DNA of 64,000 bases from NCBI GenBank assembly GCA_004369085.1, contig ML210147.1, positions 1,054,001 to 1,118,000 of the forward strand. The letters run 5' to 3'. Of the stretch, positions 1 to 11,257 are shown piece after piece (position 1 is the first letter of the stretch; each line of letters opens with the position of its first letter). The notes under the pieces are model-generated. The model searched no databases and had not been told where the DNA came from. It worked only from the letters and a program-made list of their open reading frames with translations. Origin of the DNA: Coprinopsis marcescibilis. Its lineage: Eukaryota; Basidiomycota; Agaricomycetes; Agaricales; Psathyrellaceae. The position numbers and the translations under genes are program-made.

Positions 1-951
1 CAATGCGCACGGTGCATGGAATTGCTAAATGAGGTTCATCCTCCGAAGTCCCTTTGGGATTATCTGGCCATGTGTCCTATATACTCAACCCTCTACACTC
101 ATGCGCATCTTTGCCAAGCAGGTTGAGTTTATATCAGACATTTGGTAATCATATCCGTGCGGGAGTGACCATGTGTAGATCACGCTTCTTGGCGTCTTAG
201 AGTGGCTTTGAGCTCACCAATACTAGGCCATGAGAGCTCTATGGCTACTTTGGTTAAGAACTTTGCGGGAAGTCCGTATGAAGCTGTTTTCGGCTAGGAT
301 CAACTGAGCAGCCCTCTCATGTTCACAGGCGGATGGTTGCTGCCGAGACGACTATTTCGAGTCGTGGCGAGGGAATGAGAATTGCGGAAGTTTAGCCCGT
401 TTTGAGCTCATGCTCTGACGTGGTAAGTATTGGTGGCACAAAGACCCGTGGGTAATGAAGCATCGATATTCGTATATCAGGGTGCTCCATCCATGATGTG
501 CAATGTTCGAATTTCGATTTAAAGCTTGAAAATATAGAATCGCCCTCACAAGCTGAACATCGCTTCCCGGTACCATCGTGAGTGGTCTCGATACGAGGCA
601 CGGATGAAAATGTTTGATGGCTCTATTGGATCTTCCATAGACGGCGGAATGAAGGATGCCCAGTTCGTCGACTCTTTTCACGCAAATTGGCTTCGGAACG
701 TGTTTACTTATGTAGACACGTCCGCTGTCTCACCGCAGTGCAAAGTTGTCCAATGCCGACACTTGACGCTGCGCATCAGAATGTCCTCACGAGTAACAGC
801 TCGTGCACATATATCGAGGCAGAAGGATGAGGCAGTTCAATACTAAACTTCCTCAGGTCGCTGCATTGGTGGAAACAGAAGAATCTTAAGGCCGGAATAA
901 CCTTTAACTGACATCTGCTGAGAAACGTTACAAGTAATTAACTTGATGAGC
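1..951. other. Intergenic, no supported gene
   Basis: Only short, unrelated reading frames occur here on both strands. None has a recognisable motif, and none links to another through plausible splice sites. The right part is the 3' flank of the minus-strand RidA gene. The left part may belong to a gene outside the window. Confidence 0.5.
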
Positions 952-1505
952 CTACTCTGCCACTTCTGCCGTGCATTCGATTTCCACTATGGCACCGAAC
1001 GGAAGAGAAGCCACTCCTACGCAAGTCCTGGCGGGCTTGACAGGTCCGTTGAAGAACTAGGACTCTCAAGATTATGATCCATCGCAAAAAGCATCGTGAC
1101 AGGAAGCCCACCTCGGTGTAAACCTCGTTCAGGGCAGGAAAGTCGGCGAAGTTTGTAATGTAGATGTTGACTTTAACTGCCTTATCAAGCGCGGAGTTTG
1201 CAGCTTTCAAGACTTTTTCGAGGTTTTCAAGCGCGGCCCTCTATGATAGATTGTGCTCGATCTCAGAATGTCAACTTTAAGAGGTTCTATTCCGAGTCAT
1301 ACCGTTTGTCCCTTGATTCCACCTTCCACAAGTGTACCTTCCCTGGTTATACCAATGTTTCCAGAGGCAAACACCAACCCTCTGGAGATGACTGCCTGAG
1401 CTGCAAGCAGTCAGATCGATGAATGATCTCAGGTAGAAACGCTTCCTACTCACAGAAAACTGGCAGAGGTGGAAGAGCTCCCTCGCTGAAAACGACTTGA
1501 GGCAT
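952..1505 (-). CDS. RidA/YjgF/UK114-family enamine/imine deaminase
   Basis: Four exons (1505-1454, 1400-1303, 1240-1112, 1056-952) join into a 127-residue protein, the usual RidA length. All three introns are GT-AG. The start MPQVVFSEGALPPLP leads into the family substrate loop (VFSQAV, then VFASGNIG). The middle reads LENLEKVLKAANSALDK and VNIYITNFADFPALNEVY. The C-terminal part has PARTCVGVASLPFGA with the substrate-binding Arg, and VEIECTAEVAE with the conserved Glu. Known role of the family: hydrolysis of reactive 2-aminoacrylate and other enamines or imines made by PLP enzymes, acting as a trimer in cytosol or mitochondria. No targeting peptide is visible. It is divergent from ATG15, 554 bp apart. 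The third exon alone is diagnostic. The choice of this ATG is good but not certain. Confidence 0.9.
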
Positions 1506-2059
1506 TGCTGAGGGATGGCAAAGAACCAAGTGACCTTAGCTACCCGAGTTCTTATAAGTCCCAAGTTTTATCTTTCTAATCTGCAGGCAAAATGACATAA
1601 CGCCCTCCAATCATCCGATGCCGAACACGGGGGCATTACCATGAGCACCCAGATTTTCTGGAAAGCCCCTATTTCATATTCTTTGAGCGCCACACCGATG
1701 GCTTACACCCTTGAGCGATTTCGTTCTCCCGACTGTGATGAGGAGGTCACGGTGAGTTGAAGGTGATATGATTATACTAAGCGCTATGTATATGCCAGCT
1801 TTCCTCTCAGACTCGCGATCAATCTACAGCGAGTATAGAGTGATAGTCATGAATCTAGTATACCAGGGAAAGGACTTCAATTGCAGGATACAGTACCGCG
1901 TAGTATGTACTTCAAGATTCCGACGAAGGCAGTGACGGCGCGTGGGAATGATTTCCCGTCAAGTTAAGAATCGGCTTGGCAGTTGCTGTACATATCAGTA
2001 ACTATCAGCTACTGCAGCTTTCCCCAGCACTTCATGTTGCCAGCGAGTTCATAACACAG
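1506..2059. promoter_or_regulatory. Divergent intergenic region between RidA and ATG15
   Basis: These 554 bp separate two divergently transcribed genes and must hold both promoters. No clear TATA box or long repeat stands out. An open frame runs into ATG15 from a TTG at 1976, but the first ATG followed by a good signal-anchor is at 2060. Confidence 0.4.
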
Positions 2060-3823
2060 ATGCTCCCCACAGGACTGCTGCTTATACTAAACTCCTTACT
2101 TTATCTACCTCTAACATACTCCCTGTCGCCACCGACAACCCAGAAGAACGATGCTTGGCATAATGATACCCCAGACCAGGGGCTATTGTCAACGAAAGCG
2201 ATAGGGAAAATCAAAACCAGGCCGACGGTCGTGTACAAGCCGAACTCTCTGGAGGCATTTCATCGGAAACGAAGACAAGCTGGAAAGAATACACCGTTCT
2301 CGTACCACGATGAGCTGGAATGGCGTCCTGTGGAGGTCCTAGGGCCAGACGTCGAGGACCGGCATACTTTAGCCCAGTTGGCCCGGATGGCAGGAAATGC
2401 GTACGCTTTGGCTGGCCAGAAAAACTGGTATGAAGTGGATGATGCTTGGAGAATCGTACGTACTCTTATATAGGCGTTGGCGCAGGAAAACTGACGGTAT
2501 CTCGCTATTGCTACCCAGAGTTTTCCGTTCGGCTGGGAGGAAGAGGATGGATTCCGTGGTCATGTTTTCTTGTCAGCGGACAATAGCACAGTAGTGCTCT
2601 CTATTAAGGGTACTACACTGCAAGGTCCTACGTCCAAGCTGGATAAGTTCAACGATAACCTGTGGGTGCCAGCTCGATGCATTGCTGCGGGTCATAGTAT
2701 GCTGATCTTCAATCAAGGCTGTTCTCATGCTGTTGCGCCAGAGTAGATGTGTCCTGGGTCTTCAGGACCGTCTGCGACTGCTACGCCAATCGTTGGCGCT
2801 GTGACGATCGCTGCTTAACTGAAGCCCTTGTCCAGGACAGTTTATTCTATTCCATCGGAACCGTAGGTCCAATGTCCTCCTATGCTCTCCTCACGAACTA
2901 ACATGGCAAACTACAGAAACTTGTCGATGATCTGTTCCGAATTTACCCCGTGGCCAACCTGTGGCTCGTCGGTCACTCTCTGGGAGGCGCACTCGCCAGC
3001 TTGCTCGGAGCAACATACGGTTTACCAGCAGTGGCGTTCGAATCTCCAGGCGAGCGACTCGCAGCGCACCGTCTCTACCTCCCATTGCCTCCAGCTGCCG
3101 ACTCCATCCCTATCTCCCCAAACGGGGCCATCTCATCTTCACCTGAGCAGAAGATCGCCAACTCTAATACGTCGGCCGAGGTGTTTCCATCACCCCGAAA
3201 CCCGCGTCCCTTCCCCGACCCACTTGCATCCTCCATCACACATGTATATCATACCGCCGACCCCATACCATTCGGAACATGTTCAGGCGCGTATTCTGTA
3301 TGCGCAACCGGGGGTTATGCTCTCGAAACGAAATGTCATCTCGGGAAGAGCATCATCCTTGATACGGTGAACAAGCTACATTGGCTGGTTGATGTACGCC
3401 GGCATGTCATAAAGGAGATGGTTAGCTTGCTGGATATGGGACCTGAAGGGAGAGGCGTCGAGTGGGGGAATGACATACCTGAGCCAGAGGATCCGGGTCC
3501 AGGCGAACCCGACCCAGATCCTTGGGGGAAGAACATTGTTATATCTTCAGTCCAAGAAGGATTGAAGATTCTCGGGTGGAAAGATACATGGAAGAACACG
3601 AGAGGAAAGTGGAGATGGGGTCCTGGTAAAGGCTCTAATGATAAAGACAGGGAAAAGGAGCCCCGTCAATTGACCAACCGAGTACCAAAGCCAATTTTGG
3701 AGGAAGACTGTGTGGTATGTGCATTTTATTTATTGGAAACACGACTTTTGACATTTACAACTTGGTTAGGAGTGCCACAAGTGGGAGTTTGGTAACTTCA
3801 AGAAGGACTGGGGAGGGCGGTGA
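2060..3823 (+). CDS. ATG15: Autophagic lipase ATG15 (class 3 lipase)
   Basis: Five exons (2060-2455, 2519-2661, 2718-2862, 2917-3714, 3770-3823) give 511 residues. The start has a hydrophobic signal-anchor, MLPTGLLLILNSLLYLPL, as in yeast Atg15. Family landmarks follow in order: NWYEVDDAW, FPFGWEEEDGFRGHVF, DNSTVVLSIKGTT, a Cys-rich stretch (FSCCCARVD, CDCYANRWRCDDRC), the lipase nucleophile elbow VGHSLGGALASLLG, VAFESPGERLAAHR, and VYHTADPIPFGTC with a catalytic Asp candidate. CHLGKSIILDTV also matches. The last 18 residues are a separate exon completing a CxxC-containing end. Known role: vacuolar phospholipase that breaks down autophagic and MVB vesicle membranes. All introns are GT-AG. It converges with guanine deaminase, 199 bp apart. 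Confidence 0.95.
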
Positions 3824-4022
3824 TGTCCGTTATTGCCGCTGCGATTACGAACGTACACCATCCGCAACCCTTCACAGCAAATCGCTCTCTCGAACACTAT
3901 GACGAACCCTGTATTTCTAGCTCTCTAACTCTATAGCATTGCGCAACGTGTACATTACTACAACTTACATATAAGATCCATCCATTTCGTTAAGAATAGG
4001 GCTGATGGGATCACACCTAGTG

Positions 4023-5780
4023 TTAGGCGGTAGTAGACTGCCCCCCGACCAACACACCCTGCACGTATACTCTTTCTATGTTCCGATCATCTCCGCAGAA
4101 CAGGAACCTCTCCAGCCACTCGTCTAACTGAGCTTTCTTCGTCGGTAAATCGACGTCCTTCGGCTGTTCGCCAGTACCCCACAGACCGAGAGTTCTCCTG
4201 CTTGGACTCACGAGAAGGGCATCGAATGCTTTGCCAGGCGCGAAAGATCCAATATGGGAGTCAAGTAAACACAACGACGCGCCGCCGAGTGTCGCGAGAT
4301 AAAGTAACGTAGGGATGGACAGCTGCTTGTTCGCAAATCCGCTTGGTTGAGGGCCACTTGGTGTTGGCGAAGAGAATTGAAGTACTTTAGATGCTATGCT
4401 TGCGTGTCGGATTTCTATGAGGATGGAGTTGCAGAAACCACCAGAGACGTCTGTTCCCAGTCCAACCTAAACAACGCGTAATTTAGAATGAGTTTAGCAA
4501 AGAGGGGCGATAGTAGGACTAACCTTGACGCCCTTGTCGAGATAATGCCCGACTGGAGCAACACCGCTGCGCAAGTTAAAATTGCTGGTTGGGCAGTGAC
4601 TAATCCCTGCCCCTCGTTGCTTGATCAGAGCTACCTCTTCCTCGTTCAAGTGCACGCCATGAGCCAAGATAGTCCCTTGCCGCAAAAGCCCGTGTTGATC
4701 GTACACAGAGGCATAGTTGGGGGCACCCGGGAACAGTTGTTTCGTATACTCAATCTCCGAGAGGTTCTCTGCGATGTGAGTTTGGATCAGGATGGGGTTG
4801 GGGTTGGCGGAGTTGCTTGATTTATCGGATGATGCCAGTTCCCCCAAGGCAGAGAGCAGTTCCGAAGTGCAGGAGATCGCGAACCGCGGGGTAAGGATTG
4901 GTTGGACGAGGGGCTGGGCCGTCCCTTGCGAAGCGTGGGCTGAGGATGAAGGTGGTAGGGATTTAATGTGGGCAATTAGGGATTTAGTGGCAGAAATCGA
5001 AGTTTCAACTGAGTCTTCAATATAGTAGGCAGGCGAGTCGTGATTCATGTTACATTTCTGGTAGAAATGGATAAGTAAGACAGGTGTACGTGTGACAGTG
5101 CAGCAAATACCAACCCCTATGAATCCTCTTTGCCCAGCTTTATGAACGATATCTGCCAGAGCCTTGCTCGACTCGAGATGGAGCGAAGCATAATAGCAGC
5201 ACGTCGTGGTCTGATGCAGCGTGAGTACACTTAGCGTTCGTATATGCAGAATGGCCCGAGTGAACTTACACCGTTGTTGACAAAGTCGCGAACAACCTTG
5301 GTATACATGCGTTTAGCGAAATCTACATCGGCAAACCTGCTTTCCATTGGAAAGGTAACGTTTGCAAGCCAGTCTAAAAGTTCATACTGCTGACCCCTAG
5401 GTTGCTGGTTTAGCATATGAATGGCTCTCAACGATAGGTGATACGTACGTTCCGATATTGGCCACCTGAGGTGCATGCTAGTTCAGTGCATACAATCAGA
5501 TTCGCGAACTGGAAATGATGTCACGGAAGAACCTCACGGTATGAGTGTCGACGAATCCAGGCATCAAGAACTCTCCGTGCTTGAGCTCGAACAGCTCAGC
5601 ATCGATCTGGCCTTTCTGAGCCAACACATTCTGTAAATCGTGAGGCTCGACGTCGTCCACTACCCACTCTATGTTTCCTGTTGGGCCCACGCAGAGCAAG
5701 CATCTTGGAAGTGACGCATAAGATGTCAGTGTAAGCGGGTTGACTACACTGCCGTAGAATAATGTAGTTTCCCCTGACAT
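4023..5780 (-). CDS. GUD1: Guanine deaminase (amidohydrolase)
   Basis: Six exons (5780-5538, 5477-5449, 5396-5270, 5210-5115, 5057-4524, 4466-4023) join to 490 residues, slightly longer than typical guanine deaminases. Metal and substrate motifs are intact: FVDTHTHAPQ (split by the first intron), GQQYELLDWLANVTFPME, TTTCCYYASLH, QTHIAENLSEIEYTKQLFP, LAHGVHL, HCPTSNFNLRSG and GLGTDVSGG. Known reaction: guanine to xanthine plus ammonia, a zinc-dependent cytosolic step of purine salvage and nitrogen use. Exon 2 is only 29 nt and carries HAPQ, so naive gene finders may skip it. The start MSGETTLFYGSVV is chosen because upstream in-frame residues are low-complexity Arg/Pro. Confidence 0.95.
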
Positions 5781-6525
5781 TGGCTGTCGTCTGCGTCGTC
5801 GTGGCGGATAAGGGTAAAGTAACGGAAGAGATAAGAGAGGGCTGTGATGGATGCCTTTCACGCTATCGCACTTACTTATCAGGGTATTCCCCAAGTAGTT
5901 GGCATGGACCAACCGGGAATATTATCATGCTCCGACAGAGCTTGGGGTTGATGCCAGTATGATGCAGCCTGCATTATATGTATTTCCTTGGGTCGAGCTT
6001 GAAGCCAAGTCCTATCCATTGCAGCGCGTGCTAGACGTATGAGGGGTTATTCGCAGAAACTTGTCGCCAATAACATAAGTTTGCGCATCGTGGTTCACAA
6101 ATTCTACGCGCCGCCAGCCAGCACATCATTCGTTGTCATCGCGCGTGGCTGTGCTGACGGCGACGAAGCGCTTTCCGGCGCTTCCGAATCCGAGATTCCT
6201 ACTACTTATTAGATCCTCCAAGGCCTTCGATAGCGCGACAATCTCCACAACGAACAACGGCAAGGGCCGGAAACGTACAAACATATACACTGCCGTCCAC
6301 AATAATATGATCATCTGCTGATGCTAATCATGTCGCGCTCACGATTCATCAAGGTTTTATGTAGAACCTCACAGGGATTGCCGATTGTCCTTCACAGATT
6401 GAGGCTGTCCCTTGCCAACGTGACTGACATGGGCGCTACGCCGTAACGGGCTGTGCGGCTCTATCTCAGGGTTAGACGGTTGGGCATGAGGTCACTGGCA
6501 GCCATCTTTCACTTTCACTTCAACT
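5781..6525. promoter_or_regulatory. Divergent intergenic region, guanine deaminase / member A
   Basis: No gene is supported in these 745 bp between two divergent genes. A pyrimidine-rich run (ctttcactttcacttcaact) sits directly before the ATG of member A, as is common just upstream of fungal starts. Confidence 0.35.
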
Positions 6526-8209
6526 ATGTCGAGACTACGGGGTATCAACTTCGACGACAAGCACCCAGAAATTCGCTACAGTGGAGGTTGGGTCGAAGAT
6601 GATACCCAGTACACGGATGAATCGAGCCTCATTTTTCGTGGCTCACAACACAGAGCCGCTGGCCCCGCTTCCCTCAATTTCTCCTTCGTCGGTGAGTATT
6701 CCATGCTGCCTCTTCCAACAGCTTACATATATCAGCGTTAGGGACCGCTATAGAAGCCATCGGGAGATCAATGAAGTTAGCAGATCCTGCAAGCAACCTT
6801 ACTTGGGCGCCCTATGTCGAGTGCTTCATTGACGGGCTCCCGCTCGCCGACTCATGGGAACTGGACACTGCCGGAGTAACAAACAATGCCAGACTATGCA
6901 ACGCGTCCGACTTGACCCCAACTCTCCACAACCTTTCCCTACAAGTAATGATTGCATGGCCTGAGGTTCCGTTCTGGTTGGATAGGCTATGGATCATTCC
7001 AGTTGAAAACAACACATACCCAGACTCACATGTGATGCTCGGGCCCTTGGACTCTGCTATTTATCGTATCGCTGGAGAATTGGAGGGAACGTCGTCGGAA
7101 CGATACACAGATGAACCTGGATCGACTATCCTTGTTACTTTCAACGGTACGCAGACCTCCAGCATCTGAAGAATGCTGATATATTTAGTACAACTTTAGG
7201 AACAAGGGCCACATGGATGACACGGGATCTCCCAGACACACCAGCTGGGATGTCGTTTGGCGTGTACGAAGTGGACGACAACCCTCCCGTTGACTTTAAA
7301 ATCAGCAGAAACAATCTAGATGCGTATTACCGTCCACTTTTCGAAACGGACACGCTGCCTCCTGGGGAGCATAACATGAACGTCACTTATCATGGATTTG
7401 CAACTCCTCTCGTGTTGGCTGGCGTCTGGATAGAAAATGGCGACATCATGTCTCCAGGAGAGGCTGATCCATCGATATTCCCTGGCGCACAAAAATTCAA
7501 CGAGGTCCGCGGAAACAACACCATTGGACCTGAATCTCCTCCTCCTCCAAGCTCAAACGTCGGCCCAATCGTTGGAGGAGTAGTGGGTGGCGTTGTGATC
7601 CTTCTCCTCCTTGCCGGGCTGGTTATATACTTCTTGAAGAGGAGGAAAGAATCAAATGAGAAGAAGGCATACCTGGAGGTTGCAGACCAGTTCGAAGCAT
7701 TCGGGTACCGACCTGGTACACTTGGGCAGCGGCACAAGCAAAAGCAAACTTCCAGTGACACAGTCGATACCAAGGCATCGTACTACTCTGTACCTGCGGC
7801 GGATCCATTCGAAGATCCACCTCGACCCGCAATTTATGTCAAAACGCCAATCGGACACACATATCCACCGGGGCACGAAGAAGAGAGCCCTACGGAAGAA
7901 GAGATTGCAGCTTTGAGAATCGTCGAGAACGTTGGCACCAGCCGGGCTCCGAGGATTCGGGGCTCTCTCGAGGCGAAAGCGCACAATGTTCACGAAGGAA
8001 CTCGTGTGCCCAGTATGAGGGCTGTGGTCGAAGGTCCTGCCCAAGCAGCACGGCCCCGCTCAGCTGTTTACCTCGAACAAACAGGGCTGGGCGACAACGT
8101 AGATCCGCCTGGTGTTGAGGTAGAGTACGTACAACATAACGATAGCGGTGCTCGCCGGGTATCGCAGAGAGTTGTGGTGGATTTGCCACCAACTTACACA
8201 CCGATGTGA
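6526..8209 (+). CDS. Family member A: single-pass membrane protein, two ectodomain modules, PPxY tail
   Basis: Three exons (6526-6691, 6742-7146, 7200-8209) give 526 residues. Module 1 starts at residue 1 (FDDKHPEIRYSGGW, then ASLNFSFVG) and has the Cys pair VECFIDG and ARLCNAS, ending PFWLDRLWIIPV. Module 2 follows (GPLDSAIYRIAGELEG, VTFNGTRATW, FETDTLPPGEHNMNVTYHG). The membrane helix (near nt 7555-7640) is rich in GG pairs and ends in a basic KRRKE stop-transfer. The tail is low-complexity and ends QHNDSGAR and VDLPPTYTPM. No signal peptide precedes module 1. Both introns are phase 1 and fall where they do in all family members. A juxtamembrane KKAYLEVADQFEAFGYRP box is shared with B only. 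Function unknown; a surface sensor is inferred from architecture. Confidence 0.85.
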
Positions 8210-8370
8210 TTTTATTTTTCTACAGCTAGACACATGGACATTTCTTTTACTTCTTGGGCAATCATTTTATGTTTTAGACACCGTAATAATGGTAATTTTA
8301 GAGGGTGTCGACGAAAGCTCGACTTGATTTTACGGCCATCCCATTGGGAGACTGACAAGTATGGTCCATT

Positions 8371-9030
8371 CTAATGCGAATCTCCCTGCAGACTAGCTTG
8401 GCTTTCCCTGGTGATGCGACGCCAGATATATGATTTGAGCTGTTCCTCCAGCTGGGTAATCGCGAATGCTGGAGCGGTTATGGATGCCAGCACGAGTATG
8501 GAGGCATATATGGAGGGTTCTGAAATGTCAGACCAACACTTCTTCTCAGCTAACGCGGTATGCTCTGAATCGTAATGGTCGAGATCGGGATGGACAGGAT
8601 GGCATCGGCGTAGGCATGGGAATAGTTATAAGTTAAGTTGCGCATAACAAATGTCAAGATACCATCCACAGCTTGAGCTCGAGCAGTGACTGAGGGGCAA
8701 AGTAGATTGACAAGGGGAGGTGATAATGGCTGTGCCTGGGACTCCGCAATTGACAACGACAGATCGTCGCTAGATATGTTTCACTGATGCCTTGAGGTTT
8801 GCTTCCGACCACCATCACGATAACCTCTGCGCCAAGTTCTGATCCAGTCTGAATCCGAGGGCCACATGCAACATGCGGAACATGCATTCTGAAGGTACCA
8901 CAATGTACTCGATACTAAACGGCGGACAGAGTCTTTGAACCATATACTCGAGTACACATAATGCTTTCTGCGAAACTTGTGCTTCAAAGACAACCGCTTT
9001 ATGGAGGCTATGTTCTGTTGCGTGTAACAT
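8371..9030 (-). CDS. Tentative small hypothetical protein
   Basis: I do not recognise this protein. A coherent three-exon minus-strand model can be built. Exon 1 starts at ATG 9030 (MLHATEHSLHKAVVFEAQ, PPFSIEYIVVPSECMF). Exon 2 carries LSLSIAESQAQPLSPPLVNL. Exon 3 carries HTALAEKKCWSDISEPSIYA, a hydrophobic stretch (SILVLASITAPAFAI) and a charged end before TAG at 8371-8373. The proposed donors (gttatc, gtatct) have weak context but give an uninterrupted frame of about 160 residues. Exon 3 has no ATG of its own, so it is easily missed. It lies between members A and B, and its start is only about 108 bp from the start of B. It may instead be chance reading frames. Confidence 0.3.
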
Positions 9031-9137
9031 GGTCCCATCACAGCTATATGCCGTGAAACCCAGTATGCGTCGGCTTCAAGTTCCCAGTGACCCTGTTCAT
9101 ATTTCGGGCACCGTTCTGTTGACCACGCCCATCGACC

Positions 9138-10818
9138 ATGTCAAGGCTTCGCAGTGTTTTCTTCGACGATACCGACCAGAACATCAACTATAATGGTCAA
9201 TGGGACCAAGATTTTGAACAGTATACAGATGATGTTGGGCTTGTCTTCCGAGGCTCTCAGCAGCGCAGCGCTGGGGCGGCTTCAATGTCATTTTCCTTCA
9301 TTGGTTCGTAAATATTTGAGATCACAATAGTGCCAGTTCTCAACACTGACCTTTTTTCAGGAACTTCCATCGCAGCTCTTGGGAGAAGCCATATGATTGA
9401 AGGGGGTCCGGAGTGGAAATGTTATGTTGATGGAGAGGAGATCGACAGAGTGCCGCTGGAGCGTACAACCCCAGTTAACAACTACAAACTCTGCAACACC
9501 ACTAGTCTAACACCAACTCGACACCAATTCTCCTTGGAAGTCGAGGCCTCTGAGGAGACCCCGTTTTGGCTGGATCGATTATCCATAACTCCGGTTCAAA
9601 ACATGTCCTACACCAACCACTATGCTCGAATTGGCCCACTTGATCCGTCGCTGCTGTACGTGGCTGGCCAATGGGTTGGGGCTCAGGAGAGATATACCAC
9701 ACAGCCTGGCTCAGCTGTCCTAGTTTCTTTCAATGGTTTGCGATCCTAACTCCCGTCATATTCATAGGCCGTTTACCTTGTATCTTACAGGGACGAGGTT
9801 AACATGGATCACAAAGAAGCTCACCGATGAACCCAGGGGAATTTCAAGCGGTGTCTACACACTCGACAACAACCCTCCGGTACCCTTCAATATCACAGGC
9901 CGAGGGTCAAAAAACGAGGGGCTGAGAGTTCTCTTCGAAACCGAACAATTTCCTCCTGGTCCCCACCGCCTCAATGCGACCTTTCTGGGTTTCTCGGCAC
10001 CCCTCGTTCTTGATAGCGTCTGGGTCGAAAATGGCGACGTCCTCACCCCGGAAGGCATGGTAGTACACCCCGACACCGTTTTGGGGAACGATAGTGAATC
10101 AGGAAATGGGGGAAGTGGAGGAGGTAGCGGTCAGTCCAAACCCAACCGTGTTGGTGTGATAGTCGGTGGGGCTTTGGGGGGTCTCGCAGGTCTAGTTCTA
10201 TTAGCAGGTCTGATGTTCTATTTCTACAAGAGATGGAGAAGAGGGAAAGAAAAAGCGGCCTACCTCGACGTCGCCAACCAGTTTACGGCTACTGGGTACC
10301 AACCTAACTCCTACACTCAACTAGGACCTTTATACGGAGGACCAGTCGCAACGCCTTACTTCTCCGTGCCTTCGACGGATCTCGATAACCAGCAATATGG
10401 CCCTTACACCAAAAGTGAGCTCCCAGACCAATACTCCTACCCTCCAACACAGCACGCGGGAGCATCAGCAAATCCGGGGCCTTCTTTGTCTTGGTCGGTG
10501 TCTGATGGCGAGCCTTCCACGGGAATTGCAGTAGGTGCAAGGGGTACTTCAGAAAAGGCACGGTTGGCTAACAGCCTCCGCGCTGTGAATGCCTCAGAAA
10601 CTATGAACACGAGTGGGACTTTGGGAGGCACGGACTCAAGTAATTATACGCACGAGCGATCTACATCAGATGGGTCAATCTACCCACCTGCGCTTGCCGA
10701 GCTCGTACGACGTGGTGATAGTTCAGATTTGCCACAGCTTCTGCAGCACCGGGATAGCGGACTTCGGATACCACAGAAGGCGGTAGAAGAGTTGCCACCT
10801 ACATATACCCAATCATAG
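9138..10818 (+). CDS. Family member B: single-pass membrane protein, two ectodomain modules, PPxY tail
   Basis: Three exons (9138-9303, 9361-9735, 9791-10818) give 522 residues with the conserved phase-1 intron positions. The start MSRLRSVFFDDTDQNINYNG opens module 1, with the Cys pair WKCYVDG and YKLCNTT and the end PFWLDRLSITPV. Module 2 has GPLDPSLLYVAGQW, FNGTRLTW and FETEQFPPGPHRLNATFLG. A Gly/Ser linker precedes the helix (VGVIVGGALGGLAGLVLL, then KRWRRGK). The tail has KAAYLDVANQFTATGYQP, shared with A, and ends QHRDSGLR and EELPPTYTQS. A and B look like sister duplicates. There is no signal peptide. Potential N-glycosylation sites (NTT, NMS, NIT, NAT) lie in the ectodomain. Confidence 0.85.
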
Positions 10819-11257
10819 GTGTCGACAAGTTTTCAATCTCACTTGCTTCTTGCGGACTGGCAGGGGTTTCCGAACTTTTTATATCGTGTAGTTAGGGGTA
10901 ACATATATCGATGGACAAGCACATACACATGATCATGGACCTGTCTCCTTGTAAATATAATAATAGTATCTTTAGAATCATCTTGATATCGATTCACGGG
11001 CAGGGCAGTGATGCTCCCTGTTTCGCACCAGCCTTGCATGTATTTCATATAGATTTAAATTAACTTGGCGTGGAGTTTTATCAAAGTTTTATCACAGTTT
11101 CAAACTGGAGTCTAGGTATTGTATTAAGTACACGGTGGTATAAGTGAGATGCAGCGTAACTGTTTCCACTGTAAGAGCAACGATAGAAGGGGTGATATGG
11201 CTGATGAGCTTGTTGTGGGTATCTGTTTCCGAGAAAAATGAGAGACTGCGCCAGTCT
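10819..11257. other. Convergent 3' region between members B and C
   Basis: These 439 bp hold the 3' ends of B (plus) and C (minus). They are AT-rich. No gene or clear terminator structure is supported. Confidence 0.4.

Noticed and set aside
1976..2059. Earlier start of ATG15 at an in-frame TTG
   Set aside because: The ATG at 2060 directly precedes a good signal-anchor, as in the family; the upstream residues add nothing conserved.
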